Source: Seohaeicola saemankumensis (GTDB lineage Bacteria; Pseudomonadota; Alphaproteobacteria; Rhodobacterales; Rhodobacteraceae). Taken from it: a stretch of 64,000 nt of DNA. Position 1 is the stretch's first letter, and each line of letters begins with the position of its first letter. Shown in pieces: positions 8,116-15,177 of this stretch. The stretch is taken from contig NZ_JAIUZI010000001.1 of NCBI RefSeq assembly GCF_020171285.1, forward strand, positions 558,001 through 622,000, written 5' to 3'. Under the pieces are notes generated by a model. It had not been told where the DNA came from. It ran no database searches and saw only the letters and a program-made list of their open reading frames with translations. The position numbers were made by a program, and so were the translations under genes.

Positions 8116-9999
8116 TTAGGGGCGCGGTGCGGCGGGGAGCAGAGCCTCCGCCTGACCAGCGGGCAGCGGCTGGGTGATCCAGCGGCAGCCGGTGGGCGGG
8201 GGGAGGATAGGGACGTCGTGGTAGGGTTCGGGGGCGATGAATTGCCAATTTTGGTCACGCCATTTTGGGTCAAGCGTTAGCCAGCCGCGCCAGTGACCGA
8301 AGAATTCTTCGTCGGAGAGCGGGTCTGTTTGTGTGGCGATCCAGTTCCAGAGGCAGGGCTGGCCGATCTGAGCGCGCCAATTTGGTGGCACGATAACGGA
8401 GACATCGAAAAAGGCGTTGGACCAGTCGGTTTGGCTGTCGAATTTGGTTTTGGTTAAGTCCATAAACCTCAGCGCGCCTCCATAGTTTGTACTCGCGCTG
8501 AGGTTTGTGGAGTGTAACAGGTCCAACTTTTTCGCCGTTCCAGTCAAGAGCGCCCTGCTGAGGTCTGCCCCCTCCATCTGCGCGCCCCAGAGGTCTGCCC
8601 CCTGCATCTTCGCCCCCCAGAGGACTGCCCCCTCCATCTGCGCCCTGCTGAGGGCTGCCTCCTCCATCTGCGCCCCGCTGAAGTCTGCCCCCTGCATCTG
8701 CGCCCCCCAGAGGACTGCCCCCTCCATCTGCGCCCCGCTGAAGTCTGCCCCTTGCATATGCGCCCCAGTGAGGACTGCCCCCTCCATCTGCGCGCCCCAA
8801 AGGACTGCCCCCTCCATCTGCGCCTCGCGGAGGACTGCCCCCTGCATCTGCGCCCCAGTGAGGACTGCCCCCTGCATCTGCGCCATGCTGAGGTCTGCCC
8901 CCTCCATCTGCGCCGTGCTGAGGTCTGCCCCCTCCATCTGCGCCCCGCTGAAGTCTGTCCCCTCCATCTGCGCCGTGCTGAGGTCTGACCGCTGCATTTG
9001 CGCCTCGCTGAGGTCTGTCCCGGCGAGAAACGCTCGGGAGAGATCGGCGCCGCGCAGGTCGGGTTCGCCGTTGGCGCTGCCGTTCCAATGGGGTTTCTTG
9101 AGCGCGGCGAGAGCGGCGCTGCGGCGGGTGCGCCATTCGGCGTCGAATTCCTGCTGCCGGTCGCCGAGGTCAGCGCAGTCCGTGATATTCTCGCGCTTGC
9201 ACCATGTGGCGAGGAAGTCCTTGCGGGCGATGGGGTAGGGGAGCCAGGTGGCGGGGTGTTCGACGAGGTCCTGGCCGGAGAGGTCGAGGCGCGCGAGGCG
9301 GTCGGGGGATCCGCTGGTGCTTTGGTAGCCGTAGAAAAGAATTCCCGGCAGGAGGACGAGGGAGACGCCCTTTGCCCAGGTCATAGACCAGATGCTGGTG
9401 CTGCGGTCGGGGCTCGTGTGTTTCATGCGCAGGATCAGGGCGGCGAAGCTGGCGGCGCCCGAGGCCAGGGCAGCGAGCAGGAAGGCTCCGGCGATCAGGG
9501 TCATCTCCCATTGCCGGGCGGGCATCGAGGCGTGCCAGAGAAAGCCGAGGATGACGGGGCCAAAGCCCCAGGCCAGCGCGATGTTGCCGAGCATCGAGGC
9601 GGACTCCATCGTGCGGGGGGTGGCGCAGTTGTCGCCGCGCAGGCGCAGGCGCAGGTAGAGCGCGGCGTCGGTGACCAGCCACGGCGAGATCGTATCGCCG
9701 AGGCGGTCGCCGTTGACGCGGGCGGGCGCGGCGCCGAGCGCGTCCCAGAGGCGGATCAGGTAGAGGTGGAAGTAGCCGTAGACGGCGGCGGTGAGGATCG
9801 GTGCGGCGTAGAAGAAGAGCGGGGTGGGGACCGCGACGTTGATCAGCGGCAGCTGGGTGGCGCGGTCGACGCCGTAGAAGTCGATATGCTCGACCCCCAT
9901 CAGGGTGATGCCGACGAAGAGCAGCACCGAGAGCAGGGCGAACCAGGTGCTGCGGGCGTTGGCGGTGAGGGCGTTGATGCGGGTGACGGGATCGGTCAC
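8116..9999 (-). CDS. Membrane protein with pentapeptide-repeat domain
   Basis: A 627-residue protein starting with GTG at 9999 (AAGG upstream). Residues 1-235 hold about five hydrophobic segments, for example FALLSVLLFVGITLMGV and AGAFLLAALASGAASFAALI. Residues 310-490 are pentapeptide repeats, which fold into a right-handed quadrilateral beta helix. Fifteen decapeptide units of the form AQM(E/Q)GA(D/V)L(S/W)(G/T) occupy 8554-9003. The C-terminal 120 residues (RFMDLTKTKFDSQTDW onward) are soluble. The topology resembles other membrane-tethered pentapeptide proteins of unknown function. It is convergent with the RTX fragment; no operon partner is visible. Confidence 0.85.
   Translation of the reverse strand: MTDPVTRINALTANARSTWFALLSVLLFVGITLMGVEHIDFYGVDRATQLPLINVAVPTPLFFYAAPILTAAVYGYFHLYLIRLWDALGAAPARVNGDRLGDTISPWLVTDAALYLRLRLRGDNCATPRTMESASMLGNIALAWGFGPVILGFLWHASMPARQWEMTLIAGAFLLAALASGAASFAALILRMKHTSPDRSTSIWSMTWAKGVSLVLLPGILFYGYQSTSGSPDRLARLDLSGQDLVEHPATWLPYPIARKDFLATWCKRENITDCADLGDRQQEFDAEWRTRRSAALAALKKPHWNGSANGEPDLRGADLSRAFLAGTDLSEAQMQRSDLSTAQMEGTDFSGAQMEGADLSTAQMEGADLSMAQMQGAVLTGAQMQGAVLREAQMEGAVLWGAQMEGAVLTGAHMQGADFSGAQMEGAVLWGAQMQGADFSGAQMEEAALSRAQMEGAVLWGAKMQGADLWGAQMEGADLSRALLTGTAKKLDLLHSTNLSASTNYGGALRFMDLTKTKFDSQTDWSNAFFDVSVIVPPNWRAQIGQPCLWNWIATQTDPLSDEEFFGHWRGWLTLDPKWRDQNWQFIAPEPYHDVPILPPPTGCRWITQPLPAGQAEALLPAAPRP
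8554..9003 (-). repeat. Fifteen tandem 30-bp repeats coding for decapeptides
   Basis: Exactly 450 bp made of 15 in-frame 30-bp units, each close to CTGCCCCCTCCATCTGCGCC on the plus strand plus 10 variable bases. The units differ mainly at the codons for E/Q, D/V and the two residues after Leu. The near-identity at DNA level points to recent expansion by unequal crossing-over or slippage inside the pentapeptide gene. Confidence 0.92.
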
Positions 10000-10155
10000 G
10001 GGGAATGCCTTGGGGTGGAATGGATCAGATCAATTCCGCCAGCTTAGGCGATTATGAGGCGTGTGGGAACAACCCATGCGGGATCGGGTGGTTTGGCGGG
10101 GTGGCGGGACGTCTGTTCGACTGGTCGGCGGGTCGGCGCTCCCGCTGGCGCGGTC

Positions 10156-10179
10156 GCCCCGCCCGCCGTCCCGTTGGGG
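10156..10179. repeat. GC-rich dispersed intergenic element, copy 1
   Basis: A 24-bp sequence beginning GCCCCGCCCGCCGTCCC and ending TTGGGG. It recurs with one mismatch at 15148-15171. Both copies lie just past gene 3' ends and are preceded by a GGCGCT-containing arm. Confidence 0.6.
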
Positions 10180-10204
10180 GCCGGAACCGGGGCGGAACCG
10201 GGCG

Positions 10205-10483
10205 TCAGTCGTTGATGTCGTGGTCGAAGGTTTTGACCTGGCCCTTGGGCAGGGCGAAGAGGCGGCGCAGGATCAGCCAGGCCACCAGCGAGAGCGCGGC
10301 CCAGATCAGCAGCAGCACCGGCAGACCTAGCGCGGCGCCGGTGTTAAGCAGGATCAGCCCGACGGCGGCGGCGGCGATGGCGAAGCCGAGGAAGACGAAG
10401 CCGGGCAGCAGCACCTCGAGGATGCCGAGCACCAGCGCGGCGGCCATCCAGACCCACCAGAGCGACCAGAGCGCGGTGTCCAT
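10205..10483 (-). CDS. Short NfeD-family membrane protein
   Basis: A 92-residue protein with three or four hydrophobic segments (WVWMAAALVLGILEVLLPGFVFLGFAIAAAAVG, then LPVLLLIWAALSLVAWLILRRLF) and a charged tail KTFDHDIND. It matches the membrane core of short NfeD proteins, which accompany SPFH proteins and are thought to help them organise membrane domains or quality control. It lacks the OB-fold domain of long NfeD. It begins at the last base of the SPFH gene, so the pair is surely one operon. Confidence 0.85.
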   Translation of the reverse strand: MDTALWSLWWVWMAAALVLGILEVLLPGFVFLGFAIAAAAVGLILLNTGAALGLPVLLLIWAALSLVAWLILRRLFALPKGQVKTFDHDIND

Positions 10484-11373
10484 CAGCGCGCCCCCCGCAG
10501 CATGGAAAAGGCGTCTCCGAAGGCCTCGATCGCGTTGGCGGGCAGCACGATGGTCTGTTTGCCCTCGCCGTTGCCGAGCGCGTTCAGCGCCTCGACCTGT
10601 TTCAGCGCGACCTGGTATTGCGCCGCCTCGATGCCGTGTTCTGCGATGGCGCGGGCGACCACCTGGGTGGCGTAGGCCTCGGCCTCGGCCTGGATGCGGC
10701 GGGCCTTGGCCTTTTGTTCGGCGGCATAGAGTTCGGCGTCGGCGGCGAGTTCGACGGCGCGTTTGGAGCCTTCGGCCTCGGTCACCTGGGCGCGGCGGGC
10801 GCGTTCGGCGTTGAGCTGTTGCAGCATCGCCTCGCGGGTGGCCTGGTCGAGGTTGACGTCGAGGATCTCGGCGCGGGTGACCTCGATCCCCCAGTTGTCG
10901 ACGGCGTCTTCGACGCTGGTCTGGATCGAGCTGATCAGCTGGGCGCGGTTGGACTGCACCTCGTCCAGGTCCATCTTGCCGATCTCGGCGCGGACGATGC
11001 CGGCGACGGTGGTGGCGATTGCCGCGTCGACGTCGCGGATGCGGTAGACGGTCTTTTCCGGTTCGAGGATGCGGTAGAACACCGAGGTTTCGACCTGTAC
11101 CAGCACGTTGTCCTTGGTGATGGCGTCCTGGCTGGCGGTGGGCAGCTGGCGTTCGAGGATCGAGATGCGGTGTTTGACCACGTCGAGGAAGGGCACGACG
11201 AAGTTGATGCCGGGGCCCAGCACGGCGTGCAGCCGGCCGAAGCGTTCGACGACGTATTTCTCGGCCTGTGGCACGATGCGGACGCCCTTGAGGACGATGA
11301 CGACAAGCAGGACGGCGCCGAGGAGGTAGAGGATGTTGCCCGAGATCAGGCCAATGATGTCGTCTTCGGTCAT
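10483..11373 (-). CDS. SPFH / band 7 (QmcA-like) protein
   Basis: A 296-residue stomatin/prohibitin-family protein. It has one N-terminal membrane anchor (ILYLLGAVLLVVIVLKGV), then the SPFH domain (RIVPQAEKYVVERFGR through QTSVEDAVDNWGIEVTRAEI), then an Ala/Glu-rich coiled coil (AERARRAQVTEAEGSKRA onward) and a C-terminal VLPANAIEAFGDAFSML. The start at 11373 (MTEDD) is preferred over 11385 because GGAG is 6 nt upstream. Such proteins form large membrane rings linked to FtsH or NfeD. A 12-bp palindrome lies 25 nt upstream. Confidence 0.93.
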   Translation of the reverse strand: MTEDDIIGLISGNILYLLGAVLLVVIVLKGVRIVPQAEKYVVERFGRLHAVLGPGINFVVPFLDVVKHRISILERQLPTASQDAITKDNVLVQVETSVFYRILEPEKTVYRIRDVDAAIATTVAGIVRAEIGKMDLDEVQSNRAQLISSIQTSVEDAVDNWGIEVTRAEILDVNLDQATREAMLQQLNAERARRAQVTEAEGSKRAVELAADAELYAAEQKAKARRIQAEAEAYATQVVARAIAEHGIEAAQYQVALKQVEALNALGNGEGKQTIVLPANAIEAFGDAFSMLRGAR

Positions 11374-11397
11374 AAATGGCTCCATGGGGTGTATGCG

Positions 11398-11409
11398 ATT
11401 GTATACAAT
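11398..11409. promoter_or_regulatory. 12-bp perfect palindrome, possible GntR-type operator
   Basis: ATTGTATACAAT is a perfect palindrome 25 bp upstream of the SPFH start. Its core resembles operators of FadR/GntR-type repressors (TTGTATACAA-like). No GntR gene lies in the window, so a regulator is only inferred. Confidence 0.4.
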
Positions 11410-11594
11410 TGGGGTTTGATCGTTATGGTTTCAAGCCGATTATCGGGGCAAAGCCCGTGCAAAGGCAACGGGTTTGGTGGCGGCGGGTTCTGCTTGACGG
11501 CTCTGGTCGTTGCGGGGATGTTTCCGGGGCGGGCAATGTATTTCGGGCCCGCGAATGGCATTTGGGCCGCAGGGATTTTGCAGGAGGGCATTTC

Positions 11595-11714
11595 ATGGCA
11601 GGCGGATTGAACAATCACGGCGCGGCGGATGTCGTGCAGCCTGAGGGGACGGACGGCGGAGGCGCGGGCGCGGGCGCGGGCGATACACGTGATCACGACG
11701 ATCGAAGCAAGTGA
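11595..11714 (+). CDS. Possible 39-residue Gly/Asp-rich small protein
   Basis: The ATG at 11595 follows a strong ribosome site (GCAGGAGGGCATTTC). The product starts MAGGLNNHGAADVVQPEG, continues through a GGGAGAGAGD stretch and ends in a hydrophilic DTRDHDDRSK. It has no membrane segment or recognised family. It ends 11 nt before the ATG of the coiled-coil membrane protein, suggesting a two-gene unit. Evidence is the ribosome site and spacing only, so it may be non-coding. Confidence 0.4.
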   Translation: MAGGLNNHGAADVVQPEGTDGGGAGAGAGDTRDHDDRSK

Positions 11715-11725
11715 GGCACGGACGT

Positions 11726-12499
11726 ATGGCAATATTCTCGCATCCCCTAGTAACAGCGGTGCTTGGCGGCATTGCCGCGTCCATCGCCACGTGGTGTTTG
11801 ACGGTGGAGGATCCTACGCTCGTGGCACAACTGGAAGGGCAGATCGCCGCCCTGACCCAAGAGCGCAATGCGGCGAGTGCGAAGGCGGATGCCGCTGCGG
11901 CGGACCTGGCGGCGTGCGGCGCCGGGGCGGCGGGGTCAGAGGAACGGGTGACGGGGCTGGACGGGCGGCTGGCCACCTGCGAGGCGGCTCGGACGCAGGC
12001 GGAAAGCGATGTGGAACTGTGGCGCGGCAGGCATGGGGACGCGGAGGCCGACCTGATCCGTGTCCGTGGGGATCTGGCGGCGGCGCAGGCGGAGCACGAA
12101 GGCCTGGTCGCGCGGCTCACTGCCCTGCGCGAGGCGCGCCACGAGACGATCATGGTCACCTATGACGGGGTGATCGCGATGCTGGAGCGGCTGCAGAAGG
12201 AGAGTTCGAGGTATAGCAACGAGAGTTCGCCTTCGGCGCAGCGGGCATTTCGCAACGACGTGCAGGACCGGCTGACGCCGGTGGAGAGCTATCGTTACGA
12301 GTTCGGGGAAGTTCAGAGGCTGTTCAACTCGGAGATCACCGAGTTGATGGACGATCTGCAGAAGGGGACACTGACCGAGCCGGAGGCCCTGCAGCGCCGT
12401 ATCGAAGAGGCGCTGAAGGCCTTTGACGCGCGCCGCGCGGAGCTGGAGAAGTCGCTGCAGATCCTGGATGCCGGGCAGGCGGCGATCATCGGGAAATAG
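11726..12499 (+). CDS. Membrane-anchored coiled-coil protein, unknown function
   Basis: A 257-residue protein. Residues 1-27 (MAIFSHPLVTAVLGGIAASIATWCL) form an uncleaved anchor or signal. Residues 35-150 are a long heptad-like coiled coil (LVAQLEGQIAALTQERNA onward) with two Cys, and the remaining part is helical and charged. The ATG at 11726 is chosen over a GTG at 11711. I do not recognise a family. A small ORF precedes it and the rimK fusion converges on it with only 6 nt between the stops. Confidence 0.7.
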   Translation: MAIFSHPLVTAVLGGIAASIATWCLTVEDPTLVAQLEGQIAALTQERNAASAKADAAAADLAACGAGAAGSEERVTGLDGRLATCEAARTQAESDVELWRGRHGDAEADLIRVRGDLAAAQAEHEGLVARLTALREARHETIMVTYDGVIAMLERLQKESSRYSNESSPSAQRAFRNDVQDRLTPVESYRYEFGEVQRLFNSEITELMDDLQKGTLTEPEALQRRIEEALKAFDARRAELEKSLQILDAGQAAIIGK

Positions 12500-12505
12500 C
12501 GCGCG

Positions 12506-13918
12506 TCAGCTTGTCCCGGCGCGGGTGGCGGCGGGTTTGCGGCGGCGGGCCGGGGTGGGGCGGACCTTGAGTTCGATTTCGTCGTAGAGCTTGGCGACGA
12601 CATCCTTGCCGCTGGCGCGTTCGATGCCTTCGAAGCCGGGGGAGGAGTTGACCTCGAGCACCTTGGGGCCTTCGTCCGACCGCAGCAGGTCGACGCCGGC
12701 CATGTTCAACCCAAAGGCGCGGGCGGCGCGGGTGGCGATGTCGCGTTCTTCGCGGCTGATGCGGGTGACGGTGGCGCTGCCGCCCTGGTGCAGGTTGGAG
12801 CGGAAATCGCCATCGGCGCCGGTGCGTTTCATCGCGGCGACCACCTTGCCGCCGATCACCAGGCAGCGGATGTCTTCGCCCGCCGCTTCCTTGACGAAAT
12901 GCTGCACCAGGAAGTTGGCCTTGAGCCCGCGAAAGGCGGAGATCACGGATTCGGCGGCCTTTTTGGTTTCGGCCAGCACTACGCCTTTTCCTTGCGTGCT
13001 TTCCAGCAGTTTCACGATCAGCGGCGCGTTGCCGACCAGGCCGATCAGGTTGGCGGTGTCCTTGGGCGAGGCGGCAAAGGCGGTCGACGGCATGCCGATC
13101 TTGTGGCGGGCCAGCACCTGATGCGCGTGCAGCTTGTCGCGGCTGGCGGTGATGCCGGCGGAGCCATTGACGCAGAAGGTGCCGGTGGTTTCGAACTGGC
13201 GGATCACGGCGGTGCCGTAAGGCGTGATCGAGGCGCCGATGCGCGGGATCACCGCGTCGTAGCGGGGCAGGCGTTTGCCGTCATAGTGGACTTCCGGAGC
13301 AAGCGAGTTGATCGCCATGTAGCAGCGGGTGGTGTCGATCACCTCGACCGTGTGGCCGCGCGCCTCGCCGGCCTCGACCAGGCGGCGGGTGGAGTAGTTG
13401 TTTTCGCGGCTGAGCACGGCAATGCGCAGGGCGCGTTTCGGCTGGACCTGGCGCATGCGGGCGGAATGGTAGACGTCATAGCTGAGTTCCGGCTGCAGGT
13501 GCCGTTCTGTGGGCGAGATCGAGATATGGTCGGTCAGCGCCTGCCGGCCCAGCAGCATGCGGCTGGCCATGCCGGACCGGTTGGTCAGCGTGATGTCGAT
13601 CGGCCAGCTTTGGCCGGCGACCTCGAGCAGGGTGGAGATCACGTAGCGCAGTTCCGATTCGCCGTTGGAGGAGGTCACCTCGCGCCGGTCGGTGACCAGC
13701 GCCGAGCAGGGGATCGACAGGTCGTCGCGGCCCGGGATCGGGTGGACGGCAAAGCGCACCTTGGGGGCGGAGGAGGGGCCGAAAAGCTCGATTTCAGAGG
13801 CATGCAGCGCCGAGGTGCGCGCGCCGGTGTCGACCTTGGCGCTGATCGCGGGCAGGCCGAGGCCGGGCAGGGCGACCCATTCTTCCCATCCGAAGGTGAG
13901 GGGCTGGGGATCTGTCAT
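12506..13918 (-). CDS. Retropepsin-like (RimB-type) / RimK ATP-grasp fusion
   Basis: A 470-residue two-domain protein. Residues 1-150 are the DUF785/RimB-like aspartic-protease fold, with [14 protein letters not shown] carrying the catalytic DTG. Residues 160-455 are a RimK-type ATP-grasp ligase ([67 protein letters not shown]). RimK adds glutamates to ribosomal protein S6 and RimB trims them in pseudomonads, so a fusion could control tail length, though the ligand is not proven. The last 20 residues are basic. The start at 13918 has AAGGAG upstream. It is divergent from tgt. Confidence 0.9.
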   Translation of the reverse strand: MTDPQPLTFGWEEWVALPGLGLPAISAKVDTGARTSALHASEIELFGPSSAPKVRFAVHPIPGRDDLSIPCSALVTDRREVTSSNGESELRYVISTLLEVAGQSWPIDITLTNRSGMASRMLLGRQALTDHISISPTERHLQPELSYDVYHSARMRQVQPKRALRIAVLSRENNYSTRRLVEAGEARGHTVEVIDTTRCYMAINSLAPEVHYDGKRLPRYDAVIPRIGASITPYGTAVIRQFETTGTFCVNGSAGITASRDKLHAHQVLARHKIGMPSTAFAASPKDTANLIGLVGNAPLIVKLLESTQGKGVVLAETKKAAESVISAFRGLKANFLVQHFVKEAAGEDIRCLVIGGKVVAAMKRTGADGDFRSNLHQGGSATVTRISREERDIATRAARAFGLNMAGVDLLRSDEGPKVLEVNSSPGFEGIERASGKDVVAKLYDEIELKVRPTPARRRKPAATRAGTS

Positions 13919-13982
13919 GGGGGCTCCTTGGCAATTGGTTTGTTTTGGCGCAGAAAGCGGCGATACAACACGAGGGCCTGCC

Positions 13983-15113
13983 ATGCCTAGCGCATTCTCA
14001 TTCGACCTGCAAAAAACCGACGGAACGGCCCGGACCGGTGTCATCCATACCGCCCGCGGGGATATCCGCACGCCGGCCTTTATGCCGGTGGGGACGGCGG
14101 CGACGGTCAAGGCGATGCTGCCGGAAAGCGTGGCGGCGACGGGGGCCGATATCCTGCTGGGCAATACCTATCACCTGATGCTGCGGCCGACGGCGGAGCG
14201 GATTGACCGGCTGGGCGGGCTGCACAGGTTCATGAACTGGTCGAAGCCGATTTTGACGGATTCGGGCGGGTTCCAGGTGATGTCGCTGGCCGGTCTGCGC
14301 AAGCTGACCGAGGAGGGGGTGACGTTCAAATCCCACATCGACGGGTCGAAACATGCGCTGACGCCGGAGCGGTCGATGGAGATCCAGAAGCTGTTGGGCA
14401 GCGACATCGTCATGTGTTTTGACGAATGTCCGGCGCTGCCGGCGGATCGCGACCGGATCGCGGAATCGATGCGGCTGTCGATGCGCTGGGCGGCGCGGTC
14501 GCGGGAGGCGTTCGGCGACCGGCCGGGGCATGCGCTGTTTGGGATTCAGCAGGGCGGGTTGGAGCAGGATTTCCGCGCGGAAAGCGCCGAGGCGCTGCGC
14601 GAGATCGGTTTTGACGGCTACGCGGTGGGTGGTTTGGCGGTGGGCGAGGGGCAAGAGGCGATGTTCGGCTGTCTCGATTTCGCGCCCGGCATGTTGCCCG
14701 AGGACAAGCCGCGTTACCTGATGGGGGTGGGCAAGCCCGACGATATCGTCGGCGCCGTCAAGCGCGGCATCGACATGATGGACTGTGTGCTGCCCAGCCG
14801 CTCGGGGCGGACGGGGCAGGTGTTTACCCGTCACGGGGTGGTCAACATCAAGAACGCGCGCCATGCGGATGATCCGCGCCCCTTGGACGAGAATTGCAGC
14901 TGCCCGGCCTGCCGGAGCTATAGCCGCGCCTATCTGCATCACGTGTTCCGCAGCCAGGAGATGATTTCCGGCATGCTGCTGACCTGGCACAACCTGCAGT
15001 ATTACCAGGACCTGATGGCGGGGATGCGGGCGGCAATTGCCGAGGGGCGGTTTGCCGCCTGGGAGGTGGAATTTCATGCGGGCCGCGCGCAGGGGGATAT
15101 CGAGCCGCTGTGA
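13983..15113 (+). CDS. tgt: Queuine tRNA-ribosyltransferase
   Basis: Exchanges guanine-34 for preQ1 in tRNAs with GUN anticodons, a queuosine pathway step. The 376-residue protein shows the active-site DSGGFQV (about residues 92-98), the second catalytic Asp in [13 protein letters not shown], and the zinc site [16 protein letters not shown] near residues 305-320. Length and order match the family. It is divergent from the rimK fusion, with promoters for both in 64 bp, and converges on the GT2/sulfotransferase gene across a GC-rich hairpin. Confidence 0.98.
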   Translation: MPSAFSFDLQKTDGTARTGVIHTARGDIRTPAFMPVGTAATVKAMLPESVAATGADILLGNTYHLMLRPTAERIDRLGGLHRFMNWSKPILTDSGGFQVMSLAGLRKLTEEGVTFKSHIDGSKHALTPERSMEIQKLLGSDIVMCFDECPALPADRDRIAESMRLSMRWAARSREAFGDRPGHALFGIQQGGLEQDFRAESAEALREIGFDGYAVGGLAVGEGQEAMFGCLDFAPGMLPEDKPRYLMGVGKPDDIVGAVKRGIDMMDCVLPSRSGRTGQVFTRHGVVNIKNARHADDPRPLDENCSCPACRSYSRAYLHHVFRSQEMISGMLLTWHNLQYYQDLMAGMRAAIAEGRFAAWEVEFHAGRAQGDIEPL

Positions 15114-15114
15114 C

Positions 15115-15171
15115 GGACGGGCGGCGCTGTTGGCCTGCGGCCAAGGCGCCCCGCCCGCCGTCCCATTGGGG
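15115..15171. repeat. GC-rich hairpin element, copy 2, between convergent genes
   Basis: A long inverted repeat: a GGACGGGCGG arm (15115-15124) and a TTGGCC-TGC-GGCCAA inner stem (15130-15144) against CCGCCCGCCGTCC (15151-15163). The right half (15148-15171) matches 10156-10179 in 23 of 24 bases. It probably ends transcription of tgt and of the opposing gene. Confidence 0.65.
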
Positions 15172-15177
15172 CGCGGC

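Noticed and set aside
8554-9003. Regular 30-bp repeats that look like a CRISPR array
   Set aside because: Repeats are contiguous without unique spacers, in frame, and encode a pentapeptide-repeat domain.
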